Below are positions 1-5,493 of a stretch of DNA of 9,319 nucleotides, in pieces. Made by a program: the position numbers and the translations under genes. Numbering within the stretch: the first letter of the stretch is position 1; the number at the start of each line of letters is the position of its first letter. A model generated the notes under the pieces. It saw only the letters and a program-made list of their open reading frames with translations. It had not been told where the DNA came from and ran no database searches. The stretch is from Firm-04 sp045628085 (GTDB lineage: Bacteria; Bacillota; Clostridia; Oscillospirales; Ruminococcaceae), in NCBI GenBank assembly GCA_045628085.1, contig JAZQOZ010000034.1, forward strand, positions 1 to 9,319, in the 5' to 3' direction.

Positions 1-2
1 AT

Positions 3-251
3 CTTGAACACTGGATAGAACAGGCTTCTAATTGGGATACCATCCCTGAATTAAAGTCATTTATTGACGGTTTGAAACATGATATATCTGCAGTAAAAAA
101 TGCAATCATGTTCGATTACAACAATGGTCTTGCCGAGGGCAGCGTAACAAAGATCAAACTCATTAAGCGAATAATGTACGGACGAAACAGCTTTACTCTG
201 CTGAAAGCTAAAGTCCTGATGCATGAGCTTTTATACGCAAATAGCAACTAA
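3..251 (+). CDS. ISL3-like transposase, C-terminal 82 residues (runs off the left edge)
   Basis: The frame is open from position 3 to a TAA at 249-251; the start lies outside the window. The translation contains YNNGLAEGSVTKIKLIKR followed by MYGR and a leucine-rich tail. This is the conserved C-terminal block of ISL3-family DDE transposases, with the catalytic-Glu neighbourhood (N-G-x-x-E-G) and the K-x-K-x-x-K-R-x-M-Y-G-R signature. Such proteins cut and paste their own insertion sequence. The Tn552-like element begins two bases after this stop, so this IS has lost, or is separated from, its right terminal repeat; I do not see that repeat on the other side of the transposon. Whether the rest of the gene is intact cannot be judged here. 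Family assignment is by motif recognition only. Confidence 0.8.
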   Translation, partial: LEHWIEQASNWDTIPELKSFIDGLKHDISAVKNAIMFDYNNGLAEGSVTKIKLIKRIMYGRNSFTLLKAKVLMHELLYANSN

Positions 252-252
252 C

Positions 253-323
253 TGTTAGCGCCCAGCTAATTTGTCATCCAGAAGTGAATGTATTTTGTCA
301 ATGGCAGGCACTATAATTTGTCA
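253..323 (+). repeat. Left transposon end: terminal inverted repeat plus three TTGTCA boxes
   Basis: TTGTCA occurs at 271-276, 295-300 and 318-323, a spacing of 24 and 23 bp, so the sites lie on nearly the same face of the helix. In Tn7, Mu and Tn5053 such arrays are where the transposase multimer binds; that role here is inferred. The array is shorter than that of the right end (3 against 5 boxes), the asymmetry also seen in Tn7. Confidence 0.8.
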
Positions 324-344
324 AGGTACACTTGGACAGAAAGC

Positions 345-376
345 AAACTGACACCCCCTCCCGGAGATGTCAGTTT
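345..376 (-). terminator. Rho-independent terminator of the transposon operon
   Basis: A perfect 9-bp stem AAACTGACA/TGTCAGTTT (345-353 and 368-376) encloses a C/G-rich loop that can pair further (CTCC/GGAG). On the minus strand it is followed by a T-rich stretch (TTTGCTTTC). It lies about 100 bp after the last minus-strand gene and just inside the left end, so it would keep transposon transcripts from leaving the element and shield it from outside reading. Confidence 0.6.
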
Positions 377-474
377 CAGATATAGGAGAGCAGATGCTCC
401 CGGCAAAATCCCGTAAGGCGCTCAGGTCGCTCCCCAGCGTTGCCCTATCCTCCTCACGTGCAAAAGCCCATTGA

Positions 475-714
475 TTAGAATGGATATTGTTGAATCGGAC
501 AGGATGAGCAGATGCAACCATCAGTGAAATGCAGTTCATGTCTGTAAAGAATATCGAGGATCTCAATTGTGAGGTCATGTCTGCTTATTTTTTCGGCATT
601 ATCATTCTCGGTGAGAATTTGAAAATACTCGAACACTTCTTGCCTTGCTTTGGAATAATCCAAACGGCGCAGCAGCCAGATCAGCACAGCATCATGCAGC
701 AGTTCTTCTGTCAT
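475..714 (-). CDS. Small helical protein of unknown function, fourth gene of the transposon operon
   Basis: This gene encodes 79 residues. Its ATG overlaps the TGA of the AAA+ gene as ATGA, and a GGGGGTGA ribosome site lies 8 nt upstream, so it is probably translated by coupling. The sequence is acidic and looks mostly helical up to residue 60, then ends in a short tail with C-I-C-S-S-C, a possible metal or disulphide cluster. I do not recognise the family. Its place downstream of the ATPase is where Tn5053 has tniQ and Tn7 has tnsD, which choose targets, but it is far too short to be an intact TniQ and lacks the TniQ zinc-binding pattern. It may be an accessory subunit or a remnant. Tight overlap with the AAA+ gene is the best evidence that it is real. 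Confidence 0.55.
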   Translation of the reverse strand: MTEELLHDAVLIWLLRRLDYSKARQEVFEYFQILTENDNAEKISRHDLTIEILDILYRHELHFTDGCICSSCPIQQYPF

Positions 715-1526
715 GTACTTTTCACCCCCGTAACCTCGTTTTCAAGTACGATGTCTACTGACTTGCTGTCAATGCAGGTTTGCTTCATCTGCGACCCATA
801 GATCAGAGACTGACTGCAAGCCCGATTGATGAGTCTTGGATTTCCGCCGGAGAACTCAAATATTGACTTCATGGCATCTTCTGTAAAAATAGGATTGCTA
901 TGACCGGCATACAAGAGCTGGGCTTCAATGTACTGCCTGGTATCTGCAAAGTCCATCGGAGTGAGGAAGCATTCAATGTCCACACGCTCAAGGATTGCTC
1001 TGTATGCAGAGAGCCGCAGCTTGTCCCAGAGTTCTGTCTGACCGGACAGAATCAGCGCCATCGGGTTCTCTGAGTCCATCTTATAGTTGAGCAGAAAACG
1101 TGCTTCTTCCAGCATTTCTTTGCTCAGGAGATGTGCCTCATCAACGATCACAACCGCTTTCCGGTTCTGCATCCCGCGCATGATCTCGATCTGCTTATGA
1201 AGATTATCCCTTGCGGTATTGCGCTGAAGCACAGGCTTGCAGCCCAGCTGCATCAGCAGATAATTGTAAAAACTGCGCGGTGTCAGCTTGGAGTCGGAGA
1301 TATACAGGACCATATACTCCGTTTCAGGAAGCTCATCCTTCAGGCGGCGGAGCGTACTTGTCTTACCTGTTCCGGGTTCTCCGATCAGGACAGCAAAGAG
1401 CTGGTTTCTGGCGGTGTATTCCAGACGGCTGAACACCTCTGCGCTCTGCCGCGTTTTATGCAATGCAGTGGTCGGAATGCTGCGCGTAAACGGCGTATGC
1501 TTCATTTCATAGAACAGCTCAAACAT
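711..1526 (-). CDS. TniB/Tn552 p271/ExeA-like AAA+ ATPase, transposition regulator
   Basis: This is a 271-residue AAA+ ATPase. Walker A is GEPGTGKT (residues 49-56), Walker B is VVIVDEAH (125-132), a sensor-1 stretch LILSGQ lies near 158-163 and a sensor-2 G-G-N-P-R at 227-231. The order and length match ExeA/TniB-type proteins, and the Tn552 partner is also 271 residues. In Tn7 (TnsC), Mu (MuB) and Tn5053 (TniB) such proteins bind target DNA as ATP-dependent filaments, activate the transposase and give target immunity. I chose the ATG at 1526 because GGAGGG sits 8 nt upstream; the ATG at 1532 would leave only 2 nt. The start overlaps the transposase stop by 8 nt, so translation is coupled. 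An upstream in-frame start at 1583 is possible but has no better ribosome site. Confidence 0.9.
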   Translation of the reverse strand: MFELFYEMKHTPFTRSIPTTALHKTRQSAEVFSRLEYTARNQLFAVLIGEPGTGKTSTLRRLKDELPETEYMVLYISDSKLTPRSFYNYLLMQLGCKPVLQRNTARDNLHKQIEIMRGMQNRKAVVIVDEAHLLSKEMLEEARFLLNYKMDSENPMALILSGQTELWDKLRLSAYRAILERVDIECFLTPMDFADTRQYIEAQLLYAGHSNPIFTEDAMKSIFEFSGGNPRLINRACSQSLIYGSQMKQTCIDSKSVDIVLENEVTGVKST

Positions 1527-2853
1527 TTTCATCGCCCTCCAATGCTCTTGTGTACGAGATAACAGCTCTGCGCTCCTTCTCATCAGCAGTTCCGGTTACT
1601 GCATCAAGAAGCCTTGAGGAATCCGCAGGGAGACGGTCGATTCCGACACGCTTCGGCTTTTTCGCAACATGAGTACCGATCTTAGCGGGCTCGGCATAGA
1701 ACGGTTCATGCCCTCTGGCTTCGATCCGTACCTTTGCGATGTTCAGCGGATCATAGACAACATCGACCTGTTGTCCGGCATACAGAAGCCCCACATCGTA
1801 TTCCTTACCCATAAAGCTGATGCAGCCGGACTTGTTGACCTTTCGCGGCTCACAATGCAGGAACGCACTGGCAAGGAGTGCTTCATCAGGATAATTCAAC
1901 GGCATCGAATCTGACTTGAAAGCGCGTTCGGGAGTCGTGCCGAGCGCACTGTGTGTCTTGCTGTGGTAACATTCTGAAAGCCATGCCGTAAACAGACGGT
2001 TCAGCTCTTCGATGCTTTCCGGCGGGTTTACATCGATCTCAGCAAGAAAAGAATCGACAGTATGATTGAAACGCTCCTGTTTTCCCTTGCCCTGCGGGTT
2101 ACGGGGCTTGGCGTACAGAAGCCGGATACCGAGCAGACCGCATGTACGCTTCATCCAATGTGTACGGTACTGAGAGCCGTTGTCAAAGTAGATACGGCGC
2201 GGAACACCGTATTTCTGAATGCCCTTCTTCATCGTATCCTCCACGATGGTCTGCTCCATATCCCCGTAGAACTGTGCGTGGATAATGTAACGGGTGGCAT
2301 CGTCGATCAGGCAGGATAGATATGTCGGCTGTACTTTTCCGCCGATCCTCAGCGTCGGACCGTATTTGATGTCGCCCTGCCAGAGATCGCAGCGGTGAAC
2401 CCTTTGAAACCGCTGAGAAGCATATCCATTGTCCTGATACATTTTCATCATAGCAGACGAATATCCTTCCCTTGCAAGCGCCCGCTGCAATGTCGTGCGC
2501 TTCAGAACACCCTGCTCCGCCCTGCCTTCCAGTTCGAGAATCCGGATAATGGTTGGTACGCTGCGTGACGGAATTTCACGGCGCAGGCGAATCGCTTCCG
2601 CGAGAATCTCTTTTGAAATGACGGGATTCTGCTCCGGTACTCTGTCCTGCGGTTCCAGACCGTCTATTCCCGATTCATTGTAGGCATCCACATATCGCTG
2701 CAAAGTACGGGTGGACACATCATACGTTTCGGAGATCTCACGGCGCTTGCAGTAGTACTCTTCCTGCGATGAGAGCACACCAACCAGCGGCGCAATCATA
2801 ATCATACGCCGCTCTGCAATTTCTTTTGCCAGCTGCTTGTCTTTCATGCCCAT
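1519..2853 (-). CDS. Mu/TniA-like DDE transposase (retroviral integrase fold)
   Basis: This 444-residue protein should cut and join the transposon ends. An N-terminal helix-turn-helix region (about 30-60, with S-T-R-T-L-Q-R-Y) is followed by a linker and an rve integrase core. The catalytic triad is D161 (W-Q-G-D-I-K-Y), D224 (Y-F-D-N-G-S-Q-Y) and E260 (G-K-Q-E-R-F-N). D224 and E260 are separated by exactly 35 residues, the D,D(35)E spacing. Residues 335-380 resemble the Mu-type C-terminal beta barrel. Length is close to Tn552 p480 and shorter than TniA. The start at 2853 has AAGGAGGTG 5 nt upstream. The gene is 42 nt after the zinc-ribbon gene and overlaps the ATPase gene. All catalytic residues are present, so it is probably active. 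Subgroup naming (Tn552 against Tn5053 or IS481-like) is inference. Confidence 0.9.
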   Translation of the reverse strand: MGMKDKQLAKEIAERRMIMIAPLVGVLSSQEEYYCKRREISETYDVSTRTLQRYVDAYNESGIDGLEPQDRVPEQNPVISKEILAEAIRLRREIPSRSVPTIIRILELEGRAEQGVLKRTTLQRALAREGYSSAMMKMYQDNGYASQRFQRVHRCDLWQGDIKYGPTLRIGGKVQPTYLSCLIDDATRYIIHAQFYGDMEQTIVEDTMKKGIQKYGVPRRIYFDNGSQYRTHWMKRTCGLLGIRLLYAKPRNPQGKGKQERFNHTVDSFLAEIDVNPPESIEELNRLFTAWLSECYHSKTHSALGTTPERAFKSDSMPLNYPDEALLASAFLHCEPRKVNKSGCISFMGKEYDVGLLYAGQQVDVVYDPLNIAKVRIEARGHEPFYAEPAKIGTHVAKKPKRVGIDRLPADSSRLLDAVTGTADEKERRAVISYTRALEGDENV

Positions 2854-2884
2854 AGAGGCACCTCCTTTTTTGTGATGCCTCTAT
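2852..2884 (-). promoter_or_regulatory. Hairpin enclosing the transposase ribosome site, beside a -10 box
   Basis: A perfect 9-bp stem ATAGAGGCA/TGCCTCTAT (2852-2860 and 2876-2884) holds the whole AAGGAGG in its 15-nt loop and pairs the A and U of the transposase start codon. An extended -10 box (TGC-TATGAT, with TATGAT at 2883-2888) overlaps the upstream arm, without a good -35. RNA started at this box would begin near 2876 and lack most of that arm, whereas RNA read through from the zinc-ribbon gene would carry the full hairpin. Confidence 0.5.
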
Positions 2885-2895
2885 CATAGCATAAT

Positions 2896-3396
2896 TCAGC
2901 CTGACAATCTCACGAACTCGTTTGCTTTCCACTCATCAGCGTTTGCAACAGCCCTGACAAAGTATCTGAGCGTGTCAAATGTGGAATTGACATCGTAATC
3001 TGTCACGAGCATCGGGTGTTCCAGTTTCAGTCGCCTGACCGTTGCAGCCCCGAACTTCAAAAAGCGATCAACCCAACGACGGATACGGGCAGCGGAGTGA
3101 TCGTCAACACAATAGTCACCGATGGCATCATGAATCGCAGCAATCGCTTCTGTGCACAGATGCTTGAAGGGAGTAACGAAATCCGGGAGTTCCCGGTGAT
3201 AACGATGGCACAGTGTGCAAAGCAGTACTCTGACAGACAATTTGTCGCGCATTCCGTTTAACCTTCGTATATACCGTCTGCATCTGCTGTGCGGCTTCAT
3301 AATCTGACCGCAATCGGGGCAAAAAACAGTTTCAGTTCCGGTAATATAATGGATTCCGTCCTTGACATATTCGAAAAAACGTGATACAATAATCAT
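2896..3396 (-). CDS. DUF6431-like zinc-ribbon/HTH protein, transposon accessory gene
   Basis: With the ATG at 3396 the protein has 166 residues. It carries two CxxC pairs, C26-P-D-C29 and C60-T-L-C63, separated by an Arg-rich stretch (R-R-Y-I-R-R), then E-L-P-D-F-V-T-P-F-K and a helical, HTH-like region near 85-125. This is the layout I know from DUF6431 proteins, which in Firmicutes accompany DDE-transposase/AAA pairs. The role is not established; DNA binding at the element ends or the internal iterons is a fair guess. The frame stays open to 3696, but that extension lies in the palindrome and a terminator-like hairpin and should not be coding. The ATG at 3432 is the other candidate. Neither start has a close ribosome site: an AAAGGA lies before the 3404-3453 hairpin, which could bring it near the 3396 start. 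Confidence 0.7.
   Translation of the reverse strand: MIIVSRFFEYVKDGIHYITGTETVFCPDCGQIMKPHSRCRRYIRRLNGMRDKLSVRVLLCTLCHRYHRELPDFVTPFKHLCTEAIAAIHDAIGDYCVDDHSAARIRRWVDRFLKFGAATVRRLKLEHPMLVTDYDVNSTFDTLRYFVRAVANADEWKANEFVRLSG
3362..3390 (+). promoter_or_regulatory. Near-consensus sigma-A promoter, antisense to the zinc-ribbon gene
   Basis: TTGACA (3362-3367), a 17-bp spacer and TACAAT (3385-3390) form an almost ideal promoter. It lies in the first codons of the zinc-ribbon gene and reads the opposite strand, towards a terminator at 3508-3555. The transcript would be about 160 nt, starting near 3397. Confidence 0.6.
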
Positions 3397-3403
3397 GTTG
3401 GGG

Positions 3404-3453
3404 ACGATAGCCGTGTCATGAGTGCTAGTCATGACGATCAAAACGGCTATCGT
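3404..3453. repeat. Perfect 11-bp inverted repeat with nested 7-bp stem
   Basis: ACGATAGCCGT (3404-3414) pairs with ACGGCTATCGT (3443-3453), and just inside it GTCATGA (3415-3421) pairs with TCATGAC (3429-3435), leaving a 7-nt bulge. It lies at the 5' end of both converging transcripts. On plus RNA it buries the ATG of the small membrane peptide; on minus RNA it separates AAAGGA from the zinc-ribbon start. Confidence 0.75.
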
Positions 3454-3535
3454 GTTCCTTTCTATTGGTATGGTTATTTCTATTATATCATTTTTCTTCA
3501 TAAAAGCAAAGACGGTATCCTCCCGGTTCGCATAG
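3431..3535 (+). CDS. Candidate 34-residue single-pass membrane peptide, type I toxin-like
   Basis: The ORF starts ATG at 3431 and ends TAG at 3533-3535. The peptide begins M-T-I-K-T, has about 18 hydrophobic residues (A-I-V-F-L to F-F-F-I), and ends in a polar, basic tail (K-A-K ... R-F-A). This is the build of small holin-like or TxpA/Fst-type toxins. A near-consensus promoter lies 40 bp upstream, the start codon is inside a strong hairpin, the terminator encloses the stop codon, and an overlapping opposite transcript could act as antisense. Against it: no good ribosome site (only GAG 8 nt before the ATG), no family match I can name, and overlap with the leader of the zinc-ribbon gene. The transcript may instead be a non-coding antisense RNA controlling transposition. 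Confidence 0.3.
   Translation: MTIKTAIVFLSIGMVISIISFFFIKAKTVSSRFA
3482..3487 (-). promoter_or_regulatory. -10 box of the zinc-ribbon gene
   Basis: A perfect TATAAT on the minus strand, with a poor -35 (TTGCTT after a 16-bp spacer), would start RNA near 3475. That gives an 80-nt leader carrying AAAGGA and the long hairpin 3404-3453 ahead of the ATG at 3396. It faces, and overlaps the transcript of, the plus-strand promoter at 3362-3390. Confidence 0.4.
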
Positions 3536-3555
3536 CCGGAAAGATACCGTTTTTG
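3508..3555 (+). terminator. Strong rho-independent terminator
   Basis: ACGGTATC (3512-3519) pairs with GATACCGT (3543-3550), extended by A/T and G-T pairs to about 12 bp. Inside it CCGGTT (3523-3528) pairs with AGCCGG (3534-3539). The downstream arm runs into TTTTTGTTTTT, the tail expected for plus-strand termination. It closes the transcription unit that starts near 3397. Confidence 0.75.
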
Positions 3556-3561
3556 TTTTTG

Positions 3562-3981
3562 AACCTGTGCTGACGCACATGTGTATGCCGGCTCCAGAAC
3601 CGCACTGACACGGACTTTCGACCGCACGCTGCCGGAGAAGAACCGCACTTTACTTTCATAGATACTCTTCGAGGCATTTGTCCAGTCCGTTCGCATTTAT
3701 TCCACAGTCCACTTGACAGCAAGCCTCTATGAGCGTGGTAGTCCGGCAGCACAGGCAGGCAGCCACGAGGGCTGCTGCCTGGCCACCAGCCTACCACACC
3801 CATACTCACTGTCAAGCGGCTTTTGCGGCATAAAAGCTCACTTGTGCTGAGTGTGAAGAATGGTATAGTCACGGATCTGAAACTGGTGCGGTTTTCCTCC
3901 GGCGAAGTGCGGTTCTAGGTCCGGCAAGGTGCGGTTCCGAGTCCGTGTCGTTGCGGTTTTTATTCCGGCATATACAGCACA
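3562..3981. repeat. Giant imperfect palindrome with iterons and central hairpin
   Basis: Two diverged inverted arms of about 200 bp meet near 3767. Each outer arm carries iterons of 21-22 bp with GTGCGGTT followed by TCCGGC or TCCGTG. Three are on the minus strand (cores 3598-3605, 3620-3627 with one mismatch, 3641-3648) and four on the plus strand (3886-3893, 3907-3914, 3929-3936, 3951-3958 with one mismatch). Outer edges also match: CCGGCATA and AGCACAGG occur in both arms. Towards the centre lie CTTGACAG/CTGTCAAG (3712-3719, 3809-3816), GTGGTAG/CTACCAC (3735-3741, 3791-3797) and a 12-bp hairpin with one bulge (3752-3764 with 3770-3781). I see no gene here. The regular spacing suggests protein binding sites. 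Confidence 0.75.
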
Positions 3982-4006
3982 GGATGGGTTTATCGCTTTT
4001 GTTTTC

Positions 4007-4138
4007 CCGGGAGCATCTGCTGCCCTGACAAAACAGGTGGGCGTCCTGACAAAATACAGTGCCTCCACCTTGACAGAACGTGTGTCTGCGTGACAAAATA
4101 CGTTGCCTTCTGAATGACAAAATGGGCGGGCGCTAACA
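4007..4138 (-). repeat. Right transposon end: terminal inverted repeat plus five TGACAA/G boxes
   Basis: Boxes lie at 4026-4031, 4047-4052, 4071-4076 (TGACAG), 4091-4096 and 4115-4120, spaced 21, 24, 20 and 24 bp. Read on the minus strand the order of blocks matches the left end: TGTTAGCGCCC, then TTGTCATTCAGAAG, GTATTTTGTCA, GGAGGCACT and finally AGCAGATGCTCCCGG. The extra boxes push that last block to 117 bp from the tip against 136 bp on the left. Confidence 0.8.
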
Positions 4139-4515
4139 TGAGAAACCTATTTGTATCCAGATGTATTGAGGTATCACTTTTTCTGATTGTGTTTGTTAAG
4201 ATATTTGTGTTCGTCGGAATACTGGTACAAATCTATTGTTCTCAGTGCATCTTCAAGTCGGTGTCTTTCTTGAATAGTGAGTCGGTCACTCTGATTCCTG
4301 GCAATGAGCCGCTGTTTTCTGCAACACTGCATTTTCACTGTGATCTGGAACATGCAGAAGGTAATCCGGAGTTCCATATTCAAACCGGTAAAACAGATAT
4401 CACTGAATTGTTTCGGGCTCCGGATTGATTCTATGCTCAACTTTTTGAACATTGAGTATGATATGATAGAACCATAGGAAAAACAAACCGCATTCGTATA
4501 TGAAAGGAGCCTATT
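4139..4515. other. Stretch without a recognised gene
   Basis: Open frames exist on both strands (plus 4138-4428, with its ATG made by the transposon tip, and minus 4174-4452) but neither has a ribosome site or a family I recognise. The minus-strand product contains D-R-L-T-I-Q-E-R-H-R-L-E-D-A-L, which looks protein-like, so a decayed gene is possible. Near 4431-4460 an inverted repeat ATGCTCAA/TTGAGTAT overlaps TATGAT-like boxes and probably belongs to the promoter or operator of the gene at 4516. Confidence 0.4.
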
Positions 4516-4857
4516 ATGGCAGAAAAGATGCTTGTCACACAGGCGCTCGATGAGCGCGACCTTCTCGTGAAGAAGATCGGCGACAAGATCGCCAAGATCA
4601 AACTTGTAGACTGTAAGCGAAAAAACGAAGACAAAACTGCCGGTGAACGCCTGACAGCAGAAGATTTCTGCAAGCAGGCAAATTCCGCCTATCAGCAGGT
4701 CATGGACCTGATCGACCGCTATCAGCGGATCGACGCTGCGATCATTGCATCCAATGCAGCAAGCATCATTGAAACCAGCGTCGGCAAAATGTCGCTGGCA
4801 TTCTTTGGTATCGGGAGCCGTTTTTTACAACTTAAAATCAGGATCCACGTATGTTGA
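4516..4857 (+). pseudogene. DIP1984/septicolysin-like protein, 5' fragment
   Basis: AAAGGAG lies 6 nt before the ATG, so the start is sound. The first 95 or so residues (ALDERDLLVKKI near the start, later Y-Q-Q-V-M-D-L-I-D-R-Y and the alanine-rich A-I-I-A-S-N-A-A) match the helical N-terminal half of the DIP1984 family, whose members run to about 150-160 residues and have no settled function. After E-T-S-V-G-K-M the similarity stops, and the frame ends by chance inside the last codons of the opposite-strand hydrolase gene. The break lies near 4800-4820, at the edge of the AT-rich alarmone module. I found no trace of the missing half on the far side of that module, so this is a deletion, not a simple insertion. 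Confidence 0.65.
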
Positions 4858-5493
4858 GCTTTCAAGGAAAGCTAAAGATTTTTTGTACTTTTCTATTCTC
4901 GCATAGTCTTTTTCACTTGGACTCGGAATGCGAGTAATATCCATGTTGTGCTTTAGATCTGCCATTTTTACAGCTCTTGCACAGCTATCCATACGAAGCC
5001 TTCTTAAATATTCTTCGTATGTCAGCTCATCAGTTTTGGTAAGGAGACGAATAGAATTTACAATACGGTATGTAAATCCCATATCTTTCAAGTCGTCAAA
5101 TGTTATTGATGTGTCCTCACAAACATCATGTAAATAAGCTACTATTTTATACTCTGTATTGGTCAGAGATGCTGCTACAGCTTGCGGATGATTTATATAC
5201 GGTTTTCCGCCTTTATCAACCTGACCTGCATGAGCTTCAGTAGCAACCTTAATCGCTAATTCAAGCAATTGGTTATACTTATTACGCTGCGAATCAAGTA
5301 ACATTAACGCCTCGGTTTCAGGAACCTCCTCAAATTGCCCATACTCATCATTGTCAGCCCATCGATACATCATCATTATCGAGCTTCGTATCCACTGTTC
5401 TTCACCAAACGAGTACTGGTATTCAATATTACGTGATTCTTGTTTTACAATTTCGTCCTTATTAAGTTGGTCGAGCAATCTGAAATATATCAT
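4825..5493 (-). CDS. Small alarmone hydrolase (RelA/SpoT HD domain), probable antitoxin or immunity protein
   Basis: The 222-residue protein has a RelA/SpoT-type HD hydrolase domain at about 72-215. Its metal-site motifs are complete: H102 in P-Y-I-N-H-P, H122-D123 with E126-D127 in L-H-D-V-C-E-D-T, and D179 with N183 in V-K-M-A-D-L-K-H-N-M. The preceding G-Q-V-D-K-G-G-K-P-Y also fits the family. Such enzymes remove pyrophosphate from (p)ppGpp and related products. There is no synthetase, TGS or ACT domain, so it is a single-domain SAH. Residues 1-65 form an extra acidic, aromatic-rich domain that I do not recognise. The ATG overlaps the TGA of the upstream synthetase gene (ATGA), which argues for coupled translation and a toxin-antitoxin or effector-immunity pairing, as in the known FaRel/ATfaRel pairs. 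Base composition is AT-richer than the transposon. Confidence 0.8.
   Translation of the reverse strand: MIYFRLLDQLNKDEIVKQESRNIEYQYSFGEEQWIRSSIMMMYRWADNDEYGQFEEVPETEALMLLDSQRNKYNQLLELAIKVATEAHAGQVDKGGKPYINHPQAVAASLTNTEYKIVAYLHDVCEDTSITFDDLKDMGFTYRIVNSIRLLTKTDELTYEEYLRRLRMDSCARAVKMADLKHNMDITRIPSPSEKDYARIEKYKKSLAFLESSTYVDPDFKL

Larger units (their letters stand above)
253..4138. mobile_element. Tn552/Tn5053-like (TniA-TniB) transposon, 3.9 kb, complete
   Basis: The left end TGTTAGCGCCC (253-263) is exactly repeated inverted at 4128-4138. Behind it both ends carry spaced TTGTCA boxes and the block TTGTCAt[c/t]CAGAAG. Further in, the 15-mer AGCAGATGCTCCCGG occurs at 389-403 and inverted at 4007-4021. 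Between the ends lie a D,D(35)E transposase and an AAA+ partner, the gene pair that defines Tn552 (p480/p271) and Tn5053/Tn402 (TniA/TniB). TG...CA termini with several internal transposase-binding boxes are also typical of that group and of Tn7. No resistance gene or other cargo and no resolvase is present. The flanks (AACTAAC on the left, TGAGAAA on the right) show no target-site duplication, so one flank was probably rearranged after insertion, or the two ends come from different events. Boundaries are well supported; naming a subgroup is inference. Confidence 0.85.

Noticed and set aside
3397..3696. A longer N-terminus for the zinc-ribbon protein, up to 266 residues
   Set aside because: The extension runs through a terminator hairpin, a minus-strand -10 box and one arm of the palindrome, has no ribosome site at 3696, and its residues do not look like a protein domain.
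3562..3981. CRISPR array
   Set aside because: The units are only 21-22 bp in all with no separate spacers, they lie in both orientations about a centre, and no cas gene is near.
253..4138. Tn7-like CRISPR-associated transposon
   Set aside because: No cas gene, repeat array, TniQ or TnsA was found; the transposase/AAA pair alone fits Tn552/Tn5053.
4114..4452. Overlapping genes on both strands after the transposon
   Set aside because: Neither has a ribosome site or a recognised domain, and the plus-strand starts (ATG at 4114 and 4138) lie in the transposon's right end. Kept only as a region note.
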